Source of the DNA: a bacterium | GTDB lineage: Bacteria; Bacillota; Sulfobacillia; UBA995 | Length of the DNA stretch: 64,000 nt | NCBI GenBank assembly: GCA_031082145.1 | Contig: JAVHLP010000001.1 | Location: 186,001-250,000, forward strand | Reading direction: 5' to 3' | Shown here: piece by piece, positions 8,169 to 17,683 of the stretch | Layout of the letters: every line of letters begins with the position of its first letter | Numbering within the stretch: the stretch's first letter is position 1 | Program-made: the position numbers and the translations under genes | The notes under the pieces: generated by a model | What the model was told of the DNA's origin: nothing | Database searches by the model: none | Seen by the model: the letters and a program-made list of their open reading frames with translations, nothing else

Positions 8169-9390
8169 CCTCCTCCGGTCGGGAGCGCACCTCGTCCACC
8201 CGGCAGTCAGCCTCGCCGTCGGCTACCATGACCCGCACCCGGTCGCCCGGCCCCAGGACGGCGACCGAACGCACCAGTTCACCCCCTGGCAGCTTCCGGC
8301 ACAAGCTATAGCCCCGGCCGAGGGTGGCCAGGGGTGAGAGGCCGTCTAGCCGCCCGGTAAGCACTCGCAAGCGCGACGCCGACTGCTCAAGGGCCCGGGC
8401 AACGGACCGCCCCTGGCTCCGGCCCAGGTCGTCCAGCCGTTGCCGCCAGCGGTCCACCCGGTCGGGAGCGCGGGCCAATGCCGCCGCTCCGGCCGTTCGT
8501 CCCCAGGCCTGGCGCCTCCTGGCCTGACCCGCGACCAGGGCGGCGGCTATCCGACCGGCAAGCGAGGCGACGCGGGCTCTGAGCTCGATTCGGGAAGGCA
8601 CCGCCAACTCCGCCCCGGCTGAGGGGGTGGCGGCGCGAATGTCGGCAACCAGGTCGGCGATGGTGAAGTCGGTCTCGTGACCCACCGCCGATACCACCGG
8701 AACCCTTGAGGCATGGATGGCCCGGGCTACGGTCTCGGAACTGAAGGGAGCCAGTTCTTCAAAGGAGCCTCCACCCCGCCCGACTATGATGACATCGATC
8801 TCTGGCAGCCGGCCCAGGAGGCCGATCCCGCGGGCGATGTCTCCAGGAGCTGCGTCTCCCTGAACCAGCACCGGCGCCACGACCAGCCGCACGCCGGGGT
8901 ATCTTCGCTTGCTGACGGTTATTATGTCCCGAATGGCAGCCCCGGTGGGCGATGTGACAACCCCCACCGCCCGCGGCAGCAATGGCAGCGGCCGTTTTCG
9001 GGATGGGTCGAACAGTCCCTCGGCCTCCAGCCTGGTCTTTAGCTGCTCGAAGGCCAGGAATAGGGATCCCACTCCCTCGGGGACCATCTCCTCGACATAC
9101 AGCTGGTAACTCCCGTCGCGGTCGTAGACACCGACGCGGCCACGGGCGATAACCGCTAACCCGTCCCCGGGCCGGAAAGCGAGGACGGCCGCCCGGCTGC
9201 GGAACATGACGCAACGGAGGCTGGCCTCGGCATCCTTCAGGGTGAGATAGAGGTGACCCGATGAGTGCAGGCGGCAGTTAGAGACCTCTCCCCGCACCCA
9301 CACCTGGGCCAGGAAGGGGTCGCTCTCCAGGCGCTGGCGGATCCGCCGGGTCAGCTCGCCGACGCTGAGCACCGTGGCTCTGGGCGGCAC
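8152..9390 (-). CDS. xseA: exodeoxyribonuclease VII large subunit
   Basis: Catalytic subunit of exonuclease VII. An N-terminal OB fold (about 1-105, WVRGEVSNCRLHSSGHLYLTLKD) is followed by the nuclease domain with GVVTSPTGAAIRDI, VIIVGRGGGSFEEL and VSAVGHETDFTIAD. Length (412) is slightly below the ~450 of E. coli but normal for Firmicutes. The start is a GTG at 9390 behind GGGGAAGA; an in-frame GTG six codons later (MLSVGELT) is the alternative. It is 21 bases downstream of folD. Confidence 0.95.
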   Translation of the reverse strand: MPPRATVLSVGELTRRIRQRLESDPFLAQVWVRGEVSNCRLHSSGHLYLTLKDAEASLRCVMFRSRAAVLAFRPGDGLAVIARGRVGVYDRDGSYQLYVEEMVPEGVGSLFLAFEQLKTRLEAEGLFDPSRKRPLPLLPRAVGVVTSPTGAAIRDIITVSKRRYPGVRLVVAPVLVQGDAAPGDIARGIGLLGRLPEIDVIIVGRGGGSFEELAPFSSETVARAIHASRVPVVSAVGHETDFTIADLVADIRAATPSAGAELAVPSRIELRARVASLAGRIAAALVAGQARRRQAWGRTAGAAALARAPDRVDRWRQRLDDLGRSQGRSVARALEQSASRLRVLTGRLDGLSPLATLGRGYSLCRKLPGGELVRSVAVLGPGDRVRVMVADGEADCRVDEVRSRPEEGEQGG

Positions 9391-9411
9391 TGTCTTCCCC
9401 CCGCTTGCCCC

Positions 9412-10260
9412 TTACCCCAGGGTCCGTTCGGCCGCTACCACGGTGTTCTTCACCAGCATGGTGATGGTCATCGGGCCCACTCCCCCGGGGACCGGGGTGA
9501 TGGCCGAGGCCACCTCGCTGGCCTGGGCGAAGTCAACATCGCCTACCAGGCGGCCCTCCACGCGGTTGACCCCAACATCGATGACCACTGCTCCCGGTTT
9601 GATCCAGTCCCCCTTGATCATCTGTGGCCGGCCGACCGCTGCCACCAGCACGTCGGCATTGCGGCAGACGGCCGGCAGGTCGCGGGTGCGGGAGTGGCAC
9701 ATGGTAACGGTGGCATGGCGGGAGAGAAGCAGCATGGCCACCGGCTTGCCGACTATGTTGCTGCGGCCCACCACCACGGCCTGCAAGCCCTTGAGGTCTA
9801 CCCCTGAACGATCGATCATCTCCAGGACTCCGGCCGGGGTGCAGGGCACGAAACACTCCGCCCCGATGTGGAGGTTCCCCACGTTCATGGGATGGAACCC
9901 GTCGACGTCCTTCTCCGGCCGGATCTCCAGGAGAACTGCTTGTTCGTCGATGTGATCGGGCAACGGCAGTTGCACCAGTATGCCGTGGATGCTGGGATCC
10001 TCGTTAAAGGCCCTGACCTCGGCGATGACCGCTTCCTGGCCGGCATCTGCCGGCAGCCGCCGCACCACCGAGTGAACGGCCAACTCCTGGCATGCCTTCT
10101 CCTTGCCCTTCACGTAGGAGTGGGAAGCCGGATCGTCCCCCACCAGCACCACGCCCAGACCGGGGACCACCCCCTGGGCCCGAAGCCTCTCCACGCGGCC
10201 GGCGAGTTCCCGGCGGATGTCTGCCGCCACCTGCTTGCCACTGATGACCCTGGCCGGCAT
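9412..10260 (-). CDS. folD: bifunctional methylenetetrahydrofolate dehydrogenase / cyclohydrolase
   Basis: FolD interconverts 5,10-methylene-, methenyl- and 10-formyl-tetrahydrofolate with NADP. Visible motifs are [12 protein letters not shown] (with the catalytic lysine), [26 protein letters not shown] and PGGVGPMTI. The ATG at 10260 is preferred because GGAGGACATGAGA gives correct spacing; an ATG at 10266 abuts the ribosome site. The resulting 282 residues match the family. Its C1 units are also the product of the glycine cleavage system encoded at 29.6-34 kb. Confidence 0.95.
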   Translation of the reverse strand: MPARVISGKQVAADIRRELAGRVERLRAQGVVPGLGVVLVGDDPASHSYVKGKEKACQELAVHSVVRRLPADAGQEAVIAEVRAFNEDPSIHGILVQLPLPDHIDEQAVLLEIRPEKDVDGFHPMNVGNLHIGAECFVPCTPAGVLEMIDRSGVDLKGLQAVVVGRSNIVGKPVAMLLLSRHATVTMCHSRTRDLPAVCRNADVLVAAVGRPQMIKGDWIKPGAVVIDVGVNRVEGRLVGDVDFAQASEVASAITPVPGGVGPMTITMLVKNTVVAAERTLG

Positions 10261-10274
10261 TCTCATGTCCTCCC

Positions 10275-11681
10275 CTAGAGGTTTTCCAACTCGCGGTGAA
10301 TGGCCACGGCGGCTCGCTTGCCGGCACCCATGGCTAAGATGACGGTAGCCGCACCGGTGACCGCATCGCCTCCCGCATACACCATTGGCCGGGTGGTCAG
10401 ACCGGTGGTCTCGTCCGCCACCAGGCAGCCCCAGCGGTTCACCTCCAGGCCCGGCGTGGTCTGGTGGATGATCGGATTCGGGCTGGTGCCGAGAGCCATC
10501 ACCACCGTGTCCACCTCCATCGTGAACTCCGATCCGGCGATGGGGATGGGCCGGCGCCGGCCGGAAGCGTCTGGTTCGCCCAACTCCATCCGGATGCATT
10601 CAAGGGCCTTGACCCAGCCCCGCTCGTCGCCGAGGATCCGTACCGGGTTGGTGAGGGTACGGAAGACGACCCCCTCGTCGACGGCATGGTGGATCTCCTC
10701 CTTGCGGGCCGGCATCTCCGCTTCCGACCGCCGGTAGACGATTATGCCCGCCTCGGCGCCCAGCCGGATGGCGCAGCGAACGGAGTCCATGGCCACATTG
10801 CCGGCTCCCACCACGGCTACCCGCCGACCGGCCTTGATCGGCGTGTCGTGCTCGGGGAACAGGTAGGCCTTCATGAGGTTGGTGCGGGTCAGAAACTCGT
10901 TTGCCGAGTAAACGCCGTTCAGGGTCTCGCCGGGGATGCTCATGAAGGTCGGCAGCCCGGCTCCCGTGCCCAGGAACACCGCCTGGTAGCCATCTTTCAT
11001 GAGTTCATCGACGGTTAGGGTGCGCCCCACCACCACGTTAAGCTGGAGGTCGACGCCCATGGCCCGCAGCAAGTTCACCTCGGCATGAACGATGTCCTTG
11101 GGCAACCGGAACTCGGGGATCCCGTACATGAGCACGCCGCCCGGGGCATGCAGGGCTTCGAACACCGTTACCTGGTAGCCCAGCTTCGCCAGGTCCCCCG
11201 CAGCGGTCAACCCGGCCGGACCGGAACCGACTATGGCCACCCTGCCCTGACGCGGGCGCGGGCGGTCCAGCTCGGCTTCGCCCCGCTGCATCGCATAGTC
11301 AGCCACGAATCGCTCGATCCGTCCGATGGCCACCGGCTCGCCTTTCCGGCCCAGCAAGCACTTGATCTCGCACTGCTCTTCCTGCGGGCACACCCGGCCG
11401 CAGATGGCGGGCAGGCTGTTGGTCTCGCGGACGACCCGGTAAGCCTCCAGGAACTTGCCATCCCGGACCAGCTCGATCATCCGAGGGATGTCGACCTCCA
11501 CCGGGCAACCGGCAACGCATTCGCGGGCCTTGCAGCCGAGGCAGCGCTCGGCCTCCCTGATCGCCATCTCGGAGGTGTAGCCGAAGGGTACCTCCTTGAA
11601 GTTCCTGATCCGCTGCCCGGGGTCTTGCTCCGGCATGCCTACCCGCGGGCGCTTGACCGGCTTCTTCCTCTCTTCGGTCAC
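10275..11681 (-). CDS. nfnB: NfnB / NADPH-dependent glutamate synthase small-subunit-like oxidoreductase
   Basis: The protein (468 residues) has an N-terminal double [4Fe-4S] domain ([14 protein letters not shown] and [15 protein letters not shown]), then two Rossmann folds: FAD-binding [21 protein letters not shown] and NADP-binding [15 protein letters not shown]. It directly follows an NfnA-like subunit, so the pair is best read as the electron-bifurcating NADH-dependent ferredoxin:NADP oxidoreductase rather than glutamate synthase; no gltB-like large subunit is present. The GTG start at 11681 overlaps the nfnA stop as GTGA, with GGAGGTGG upstream. Confidence 0.85.
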   Translation of the reverse strand: MTEERKKPVKRPRVGMPEQDPGQRIRNFKEVPFGYTSEMAIREAERCLGCKARECVAGCPVEVDIPRMIELVRDGKFLEAYRVVRETNSLPAICGRVCPQEEQCEIKCLLGRKGEPVAIGRIERFVADYAMQRGEAELDRPRPRQGRVAIVGSGPAGLTAAGDLAKLGYQVTVFEALHAPGGVLMYGIPEFRLPKDIVHAEVNLLRAMGVDLQLNVVVGRTLTVDELMKDGYQAVFLGTGAGLPTFMSIPGETLNGVYSANEFLTRTNLMKAYLFPEHDTPIKAGRRVAVVGAGNVAMDSVRCAIRLGAEAGIIVYRRSEAEMPARKEEIHHAVDEGVVFRTLTNPVRILGDERGWVKALECIRMELGEPDASGRRRPIPIAGSEFTMEVDTVVMALGTSPNPIIHQTTPGLEVNRWGCLVADETTGLTTRPMVYAGGDAVTGAATVILAMGAGKRAAVAIHRELENL

Positions 11682-12520
11682 TGGTGGCCACCTCCACACC
11701 GGCAGGCCTCCAGGGCCCGCTTCTCCTCGACGGCATACATCTTACCTCGCCGCACTTGCTCATCGAAGTCGACCTGGTGGGCGTCAAAGAGGGGCCCGTC
11801 CACGCAGGCGAACTTCACCTCGCCGGCCACCGTAAGCCGGCAAGCCCCGCACATCCCCGTCCCGTCGACCATGACCGGATCCACGCTGACCAGCGTGGCA
11901 AGCCCCGGGGCCTGCGTCACTCCCGCCACTGCCCGCATCATGGCCATGGGGCCGATCGCGATCACCTGGTCTATCCGCTGGCCCTTGTCAATGAGGTCTT
12001 GGAGCACCTGGGTGACGAAGCCGTGGGTGCCCCGCGAGCCGTCGTCCGTGGCCACGAGGACCTCGTCGGAGACGGCGGCCAGTTCATCCTCCAAGATGAG
12101 GAGGTCGGCGGTGCGGGCGCCGATAATGGACGTGACCTTCACCCCCCACTGCCGAAGCAGACCAGCGATGGGCAAGATGGGTGCGACGCCAAACCCGCCG
12201 CCAACGGTGATCGCCCGGCCCGTCTTGATCAGCAACGGCTCGGCGGGCCGGCCAAGTGGCCCGGCTAAATCGGGAAAGCCCTGGCCCTCCTCGAGCCGGC
12301 AGGCCAGGCCACTGGTCTTCCCCACCTCCTGCACCACAACCGTGATGGTGCCTTTCTCGCGGTCATAGCCGGCAATGGTCAGGGGAATACGCTCCCCTTG
12401 CTCCCGGACCCGTACGATGACAAACTGGCCGGGCTGGGCTTTCCGCGCCACCAAGGGAGCCTGAACCCGGAAAAGCTTGGTAACCGGAGTCAGGTCACGG
12501 CGCTCGGCTATCTTGAACAT
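11678..12520 (-). CDS. nfnA: NfnA / sulfide dehydrogenase-type FAD-NAD(P) reductase subunit
   Basis: This 280-residue ferredoxin-NADP reductase-like protein has the FAD-binding IPLTIAGYD segment, the nucleotide-binding TVGGGFGVAPILPIAG, and a C-terminal [2Fe-2S] site DGTGMCGACRLTV...FACVDGP. Such subunits are the small partner of NfnB (also annotated sulfide dehydrogenase SudB). With the next gene it would couple NADH and reduced ferredoxin to NADP reduction in the cytoplasm, typical of anaerobes. It heads the run; 12534-12625 upstream holds no clear promoter. Confidence 0.85.
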   Translation of the reverse strand: MFKIAERRDLTPVTKLFRVQAPLVARKAQPGQFVIVRVREQGERIPLTIAGYDREKGTITVVVQEVGKTSGLACRLEEGQGFPDLAGPLGRPAEPLLIKTGRAITVGGGFGVAPILPIAGLLRQWGVKVTSIIGARTADLLILEDELAAVSDEVLVATDDGSRGTHGFVTQVLQDLIDKGQRIDQVIAIGPMAMMRAVAGVTQAPGLATLVSVDPVMVDGTGMCGACRLTVAGEVKFACVDGPLFDAHQVDFDEQVRRGKMYAVEEKRALEACRCGGGHQ

Positions 12521-12625
12521 GCAGACTCTCCCATCCTATCAGATTGTGGAAGAAGGGACTCCGACCACGCTTGACACAGTTCTAGAATAACGCAGGATCT
12601 CCTGGCGGGGGGCGAATTCAGCCGA

Positions 12626-13033
12626 TTACGAATGTTCTCCGGGGGCCTTGGCCATCTGGCCCAGGATGCCGTTCACGAATCTCGCCGCCTCGGCCGTGCT
12701 GAACTTCTTGGCCAACTCGACCGCCTCGTTGATGGCGACTCCGGCGGGGATGTCAGGCAATTCCCGCATCTCGTAGCAGGCCAGGCGGAGGATGTTGCGG
12801 TCCACGGCCCCCATTCGCCGGGGGCTCCAGTCGTGGGAGTAACGCGCCAACTCGCCATCCAGGAGATCGAGCTGTCCCAACACGCCGTCCACCAGTTGGC
12901 GGGCGAACTGGGCGGCCCCTGCCGACAGTCTCTCCTCGCCCAGGGTGCGCTCGAGGGATTCGGCGGCGTCGGCCCTCCCCACGTCCACCTCGAAGAGGAC
13001 CTTCAGCGCGGCTTCGCGAGCCTTACGGCGCAC
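12626..13033 (-). CDS. nusB: transcription antitermination factor NusB
   Basis: NusB binds boxA RNA with S10 and supports antitermination on rRNA operons. The 135-residue all-helical protein shows RKAREAALKVLFEVD at the N-terminus, DRNILRLACYEM and AINEAVELAKKFSTAEAARFVNGIL, the two signature segments. It follows the DUF2273 gene by six bases, as in many clostridial genomes where the asp23-amaP-DUF2273-nusB order is kept. Confidence 0.96.
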   Translation of the reverse strand: MRRKAREAALKVLFEVDVGRADAAESLERTLGEERLSAGAAQFARQLVDGVLGQLDLLDGELARYSHDWSPRRMGAVDRNILRLACYEMRELPDIPAGVAINEAVELAKKFSTAEAARFVNGILGQMAKAPGEHS

Positions 13034-13039
13034 CAGCGG

Positions 13040-13279
13040 TCAGGGCTGCCCGGGCGGCAGCAGGCGGTCGAGCATGTCGAGAAGGTCCTCCTTGCCCTCG
13101 TCGACGCGCCGCCCGACGAGGTATCCCACAAACACGCACAACCCGATGAAGAGGGTCCAGAGGAGCCCTACCATCAGCACCATCAAGCCAAACACCAGGC
13201 CGGCGAGAGAGCCCAGGATCTTGCCCCGGTGCTCCCTGAACACCTCTGTCCAGGACCTGAGGAGATCTCTTCTCACCAC
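13040..13279 (-). CDS. DUF2273 small membrane protein
   Basis: A 79-residue protein with two hydrophobic segments (about 19-38 and 39-57) separated by a short turn, matching DUF2273, which accompanies Asp23 and AmaP in cell-envelope stress operons of Firmicutes. The GTG at 13279 is preferred: it is eight bases after GGAGG and avoids the long overlap with amaP that an upstream start at 13324 would give. Function is unknown; partnership with AmaP at the membrane is inferred. Confidence 0.82.
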   Translation of the reverse strand: MVRRDLLRSWTEVFREHRGKILGSLAGLVFGLMVLMVGLLWTLFIGLCVFVGYLVGRRVDEGKEDLLDMLDRLLPPGQP

Positions 13280-13295
13280 CGCACGCTCCTCCCGG

Positions 13296-13835
13296 TCAGT
13301 CCAACCTGCCCCGGCGAGGCTCACTGGCGATGTTGTCCACGAAGATCTTCACCTCGTGGACGTCCACCCCTACCACCGTCCGGACATGGGTCTTGATCGT
13401 GCGCTGCAGGTCGTCGCTCCACTCGGGAACGCTGACCTCCGGGCCAACGACCGCCCGGAGGAAGACGCTGACACCGTCGCCGGCCAGGCTAACCCGCGGC
13501 TTGATCTCGCGGGCCCCCTTGACCTGCCGGGTGACCTTGCCGATGAGGCTCTCCACCGCGCCCAGGGATATCCGGGTATCGCCCAGGGGGCCGTGGTGGA
13601 TCAAGGATCGCCGCTCGCCAGGCCGCCTCATACCGTAGTACAGGAAGCGCACGCTCACGACCAGGCTGACTCCGGCCAGCACGCCGAGCAGCCATCGCCC
13701 GCCCAGATCGCTCAGGTTGGCTTGCAGGATCTCCAGGGGCACGGGCCAGCCGAGGACAACCAGTAGCAACAGGGCAGAGAGAAAGGCTATGCTCAGGGTG
13801 AAGAGGGTCAGCACCACGCGATCGAAGATACCCAT
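13296..13835 (-). CDS. amaP: alkaline shock response membrane anchor AmaP
   Basis: AmaP anchors Asp23 to the membrane in Staphylococcus. This 179-residue protein has two N-terminal membrane helices (about 6-30 and 48-66) followed by a cytoplasmic Asp23-like domain (ISLGAVESLIGKVTRQVKG ... VDVHEVKIFVDNI). Its start overlaps the stop of the Asp23/Gls24 gene by one base (TAATG), and DUF2273 follows, the standard three-gene set. Confidence 0.88.
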   Translation of the reverse strand: MGIFDRVVLTLFTLSIAFLSALLLLVVLGWPVPLEILQANLSDLGGRWLLGVLAGVSLVVSVRFLYYGMRRPGERRSLIHHGPLGDTRISLGAVESLIGKVTRQVKGAREIKPRVSLAGDGVSVFLRAVVGPEVSVPEWSDDLQRTIKTHVRTVVGVDVHEVKIFVDNIASEPRRGRLD

Positions 13836-14230
13836 TAGCGAACCCTCACCTCTTCCTCCTTGCCTTCCTGGTGGAAGGCGACACCTTGGACGTGGACGTT
13901 CACCTCAACCACGTCCAGGCCGGTCATACTCTCCACCGCACGCTTGACGTTCTCCTGGACTCGCTGGGCGATCTCGGGTATGCGGACCCCGTATTCCACC
14001 ACCACGTACAGGTCGATCGCCGTCTCCTTATCCCCGACCTCGACCTTGGCGCCGCGAGCCGTGCTCTTCTTGCCCAGCATCTCGCTGATGCCACCTACCA
14101 GGCCGCCGCTCATGCCGGCCACGCCTTCCACCTCGGCGGCCGCCAGTCCGGCAATCGTGGCCACCACCTCGTCGGCTATCTTGAGGCTGGAGACGGCATC
14201 GGCGTCAGGACCAAGATCCATCGGGTCCAA
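13835..14230 (-). CDS. Asp23/Gls24 family envelope stress protein
   Basis: A 131-residue Asp23/Gls24 domain protein: IADEVVATIAGLAAAEVEGVAGM, then GAKVEVGDKETAIDLYVVVEYG and VQENVKRAVESMTGLDVVEVNVHV, the family hallmarks. These abundant cytoplasmic proteins associate with the membrane through AmaP and respond to envelope stress. The start is a TTG at 14230 behind GGAGGTGAG. The 183 bases upstream (14231-14413) contain no ORF or clear promoter. Confidence 0.92.
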   Translation of the reverse strand: MDPMDLGPDADAVSSLKIADEVVATIAGLAAAEVEGVAGMSGGLVGGISEMLGKKSTARGAKVEVGDKETAIDLYVVVEYGVRIPEIAQRVQENVKRAVESMTGLDVVEVNVHVQGVAFHQEGKEEEVRVR

Positions 14231-14413
14231 GGGCGGCTCACCTCCCCCCGATCATTGTTATTTGCCGCTCCTGGCAGGTTATTACACCACCTTCCAGGAT
14301 GCGACGTCCCCGACCCCGCGCCTGACCGGAGGGCTCTCAGGCTTGCCCGCGTCCCCGGGGGAAAACGGGTCAGGTGCCGGCATGTATTCTTCCAGCCAAG
14401 GTGAAATCCTGCC

Positions 14414-14971
14414 TCACTCTGGTTTCACCTGGATGGAGATGTTCTCGCCGGGAACTCCACAGCCCCGGATCACGATGTCGGCGATCCGGGCGACCTCCAC
14501 CGCCGTCAGTTCCCGGGCCCGGACGATCACCGTCGCCGAATCATCCTTCAGGATCACCAGGGCGTCGGCGAAGCCCTTGGCCCGGATGAGATTCTCCGCG
14601 TCGACCTCCTTGCCCATGTTGTCGGCGATGGCCAGCCAGCGCGTCGCCGCCTGCTGCCGGGTGACCTCGTCCACCTTCTGGTTCTCCATCAGTTCGCGCA
14701 GGTACTCCACTTGCTGGCTTCGGACCCGCTCCCGCTCCAGCCGGAAGTCCACAAAGAAGTCCGTCCCCTCGGCGGGTGGAGGCGCCTCCTCGGACTCCGG
14801 CGTGACCGTCGCCGTCACCCGTTCGGTGGTCCCCCAGTCCCAACTCTCCTTGAAGTACCGGTCCAGGAAGTCCCGGTGGTAGACCTGAATGTACACGATG
14901 ATCAGGGCCACCAGGACCACAAACACTGCGAACCGCACCAGGCTCTGCCGTCCTATCACCACCGGCTTCAC
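14414..14971 (-). CDS. spoIIIAH: stage III sporulation protein AH
   Basis: SpoIIIAH, on the mother-cell side, pairs with forespore SpoIIQ to form the channel across the two membranes. The 185-residue protein has one N-terminal membrane helix (about 11-30), a long helical stretch (DFRLERERVRSQQVEYLREL) and the C-terminal ring-building EscJ/PilF-like domain (residues ~100-185, AKGFADALVILKDDSATVIV). It overlaps spoIIIAG by four bases and ends the sigma-E operon. Confidence 0.94.
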   Translation of the reverse strand: MKPVVIGRQSLVRFAVFVVLVALIIVYIQVYHRDFLDRYFKESWDWGTTERVTATVTPESEEAPPPAEGTDFFVDFRLERERVRSQQVEYLRELMENQKVDEVTRQQAATRWLAIADNMGKEVDAENLIRAKGFADALVILKDDSATVIVRARELTAVEVARIADIVIRGCGVPGENISIQVKPE

Positions 14972-15594
14972 CTCCCCATTGGTAGTACCTGGATCTTGTG
15001 CGGGGGCAGCCCCAGCAAGGCTTGCAGGGCGCGGATCAACTCGGCCCGGGTTCTCGAGTCACCACCACCCTCGGCCACCACGATCGCCCCGGCCACCTGG
15101 GGCCGGACCATCGCGGTGACCACCGCTTCATCCTGCCCTCCCTGCCTGGCCATGACAACCTGCTCGGTGCGGGAGGTCACCTCTGTCGAGCGGACGGTGC
15201 CCGCCGCATCCCGCTCCTCCGTGCGCTGCACGTTCTCGCTCAGGTTCTGCCCAAACCGCTTCTCGCTGGAACTCGTGAAGACGAGGCTTACACGGACCCT
15301 GCCGGCGCCCCGGATCAGCGCCAGCACCGCCTCCAGCTCCCGCTCCAGGGCCCGCTCCTCGTCCCGCCAGCCCCCGTCCGCCGCGAGCACCGGCGGAGCC
15401 CCGGCAACTGTCGCCCCTGCGGGTTCGGAGACCAGGACCGGCAGCCGTAGGAGCAGCAGGCCCAACAGACCCAGCACGAACAGGTAGAGCAGGGTCTTGA
15501 TCTGCGCGTCCTTCAGCCCCAGGCCCCGGAGCCGTTTCATCACCGTCACAGGCAGGTAGTCCTGCCACCCGTCCGATCTTCTCACCGCTTTCAC
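14968..15594 (-). CDS. spoIIIAG: stage III sporulation protein AG
   Basis: SpoIIIAG forms a large ring in the feeding-tube apparatus between mother cell and forespore. The 208-residue protein has a cytoplasmic N-terminus, one membrane helix at about 34-53, and the ring-building domain with the strand-rich insertion (RVRVSLVFTSSSEKRFGQN ... RTEQVVMARQGGQDEAVVT). It is followed closely by spoIIIAH and preceded by spoIIIAF. Confidence 0.93.
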   Translation of the reverse strand: MKAVRRSDGWQDYLPVTVMKRLRGLGLKDAQIKTLLYLFVLGLLGLLLLRLPVLVSEPAGATVAGAPPVLAADGGWRDEERALERELEAVLALIRGAGRVRVSLVFTSSSEKRFGQNLSENVQRTEERDAAGTVRSTEVTSRTEQVVMARQGGQDEAVVTAMVRPQVAGAIVVAEGGGDSRTRAELIRALQALLGLPPHKIQVLPMGR

Positions 15595-15602
15595 CTCCCG
15601 GC

Positions 15603-16124
15603 CTACCGGATCTCCTCCACCTCAACCTGCGCGCGTGGCACCTGGAGCCCCGTCGCCAGGGCATCGCCCACCGCGGCGGCCGCTCCGGGTTCTCCGGCCA
15701 CCCCTACCCGCAGCCTGCGGAGCGCGCCAAACTCCGGGCTGCCCAGATCCGCATCAACCTCCACCCTGACGACGGCACCGCTCACGCCGGGAACGGTCAT
15801 CGCTACCCGCTGCGCCTCCACGCGGAGGGCTTCGGCGTAGAGAGCCAGGGCTTGCCGCCGCTGAGCGTTCTCCAGTAGCCCCCAGTCCGGGGCGTCCGGC
15901 GCGGTGCCCGGCCGGTAGAAGCCCAGCCAGAGTTCCTCGCCACCGGCGGTTGCGGGCACCTGCAGAATGGGTCGGAGCAGGGCCAAGACGAGAACGAGGC
16001 CGGTCGCCAGTCGCACGTAGTTGCGGGTGAACCGGAGCGGGGACAGGGCCTCAACCAGCGTGATGAAGAAGAGGATAGTGATCACCTCCCGGACCCAGAG
16101 GCCCAGCCGCTCCATCTGCATCAC
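15603..16124 (-). CDS. spoIIIAF: stage III sporulation protein AF
   Basis: SpoIIIAF is a membrane component of the SpoIIIA-SpoIIQ complex. This 173-residue protein has two N-terminal membrane helices (about 9-28 and 37-55) and a C-terminal soluble alpha/beta domain with SGAVVRVEVDADL. It starts four bases after the spoIIIAE stop. The soluble part varies widely between species and is short on invariant residues, so the call leans on position. Confidence 0.9.
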   Translation of the reverse strand: MMQMERLGLWVREVITILFFITLVEALSPLRFTRNYVRLATGLVLVLALLRPILQVPATAGGEELWLGFYRPGTAPDAPDWGLLENAQRRQALALYAEALRVEAQRVAMTVPGVSGAVVRVEVDADLGSPEFGALRRLRVGVAGEPGAAAAVGDALATGLQVPRAQVEVEEIR

Positions 16125-16128
16125 CTCC

Positions 16129-17289
16129 TCACCTGAGCATCACGGCCGCATTCCCGGCGCCCACCATGGCCGCCAAGGCCACCAGGAAGACCAATCCCAC
16201 CGCGGCCGCGGCCACTCCCACCAGGGTCAACCCGGTAGCGATATCCTGGAGGGAGTCGGCCACCACCGGCACATCAAAGGGACCGGCCAGGGCGGCCGCC
16301 AGCCGGTAGATGATAACCAGCGCGACCAGCTTCAGCAGGGGAAAGACGGTAAGGACGAACACGGCCAGCATCCCCAGCACGCCCAGGGCGCTTTTCAGGA
16401 CCAGGGTAGTCCCGAAGACTACCTCTACGGCGTCAGAGAAGATCTTGCCGACGACGGGGATGAAAGTTCCGGCCATGAACTTGGCCGTGCGCAGGCTCAC
16501 CCCGTCGGCGACGGCGCCGGCCACCCCGTACACCGCCACAATCCCCAGGAACCCGCTGAGCAGTACCCCCAGCACCCCCAGGGCGGCCTGCCGGAGGAGG
16601 GCAGCCAGACCCCGCACCCGAACGCCGCCGAGCGAGGAAGATGCGAGGTCACAAGCAGCGGCAAAGAGGATCAGGGGAAGAACCACATCCGCCACCACCG
16701 AGCCGACGACGTGGGTACCCGCCACCAGCATCGGGTGAAAGAGCCCGGCGCTGGCCAGCGCGCCGGTCCCCATCAGCAGGGTTATCATCAGCGGCAGCAC
16801 GGCCTGCATGAAGGAGAGCAGGTCGCGCACGACTCCCCTGGCCAGCCCTACCGCCAGTACGAACCCCGCCGCCGCCATGTAGACCAGCACCAGGTAGCAA
16901 ACGAGATAGGCCACCCGCGCCACCTCCTCGCCGGCGAACGCGGCCTGCAAGTTGCGAAGCAGGGCCGTCAGCACGATCAGGGTCAGCAGGGTTCCCAGGA
17001 TGCGATGGGATGCCACGAGTTCATTGAGTAGAGCCCGGATCAGGCCCCGGCCCATGGCTGCCAGGTCATAGCCACGCCCGCCCCGCCCGAACAGGCCCAG
17101 AACATCCCGCAGGTTGAGCCGTGGCATGTACTGGTTGAGGTCGCGGTCAAGCCGGCTGAGGAACTCCTCCACCTCCTCCAGATCCAAGGATTCGGCCAGG
17201 CGCTCCGCCGCCGGCGCATCCTCGGCCGCCACCGGCCCCGCGGCAAGGATGGCCGCCAACAGCAGGACCGCCAGAAGCCGCCCGCTCAC
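16129..17289 (-). CDS. spoIIIAE: stage III sporulation protein AE
   Basis: SpoIIIAE is the large polytopic membrane protein of the SpoIIIA complex. The GTG at 17289 overlaps the spoIIIAD stop (GTGA) and gives 386 residues close to the usual 390-400: a signal-like helix at 3-21, a soluble stretch with LESLDLEEVEEFLSRLD, then about seven membrane helices and the conserved FMAGTFIPVVGKIFSDAVE. A longer in-frame reading upstream would run through spoIIIAD and is rejected. Confidence 0.93.
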   Translation of the reverse strand: MSGRLLAVLLLAAILAAGPVAAEDAPAAERLAESLDLEEVEEFLSRLDRDLNQYMPRLNLRDVLGLFGRGGRGYDLAAMGRGLIRALLNELVASHRILGTLLTLIVLTALLRNLQAAFAGEEVARVAYLVCYLVLVYMAAAGFVLAVGLARGVVRDLLSFMQAVLPLMITLLMGTGALASAGLFHPMLVAGTHVVGSVVADVVLPLILFAAACDLASSSLGGVRVRGLAALLRQAALGVLGVLLSGFLGIVAVYGVAGAVADGVSLRTAKFMAGTFIPVVGKIFSDAVEVVFGTTLVLKSALGVLGMLAVFVLTVFPLLKLVALVIIYRLAAALAGPFDVPVVADSLQDIATGLTLVGVAAAAVGLVFLVALAAMVGAGNAAVMLR

Positions 17290-17672
17290 GGCAGCACCCC
17301 CAGCACCGCGTCCAGAACGGCCAGGATGATGGGCAGCGCCATGGCCAGGATCAGCACCTTGCCCGCCATCTCCACTTTTCCCGCCACCGCCCCCTCGCCC
17401 GCGTCCCGGCACACCTGGGCCGCGAACTCGGCCACATAGGCCACCCCGATGATCCGGAGTACGGTTCCCAGGTGGTAGCGGTCCACCCCTGCCCTCGTGG
17501 CCAGGGTCTCCAGCGCCTCAAGAATCCCGAGGACCCTACCCAGGACCAGCGCGAAGATGACCGCTCCCAGGGCCATGGTCAGTTGCACGGCCAACTCCGG
17601 TCGGTCCTGCCGGATCAGCAGGAGGACGACCAAGGTGACCAAGGCCAACCCGGCTACCTGGAGGACTTCCAC
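17286..17672 (-). CDS. spoIIIAD: stage III sporulation protein AD
   Basis: A 128-residue polytopic membrane protein with helices at about 4-20, 30-50 and 100-125, and the conserved GVDRYHLGTVLRIIGVAYVAEF segment of SpoIIIAD. With SpoIIIAC it is thought to form part of the membrane base of the mother-cell-to-forespore channel. It sits 11 bases after spoIIIAC and overlaps spoIIIAE. Confidence 0.94.
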   Translation of the reverse strand: MEVLQVAGLALVTLVVLLLIRQDRPELAVQLTMALGAVIFALVLGRVLGILEALETLATRAGVDRYHLGTVLRIIGVAYVAEFAAQVCRDAGEGAVAGKVEMAGKVLILAMALPIILAVLDAVLGVLP

Positions 17673-17683
17673 CGACCGCTCCT

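Noticed and set aside
11085..12368. 427-codon plus-strand frame over nfnA/nfnB
   Set aside because: Antisense shadow of two well-supported genes; no recognisable domains.
12571..12576. Plus-strand TTGACA as a promoter
   Set aside because: No -10 at 16-18 bases and no plus-strand gene follows; likely chance.
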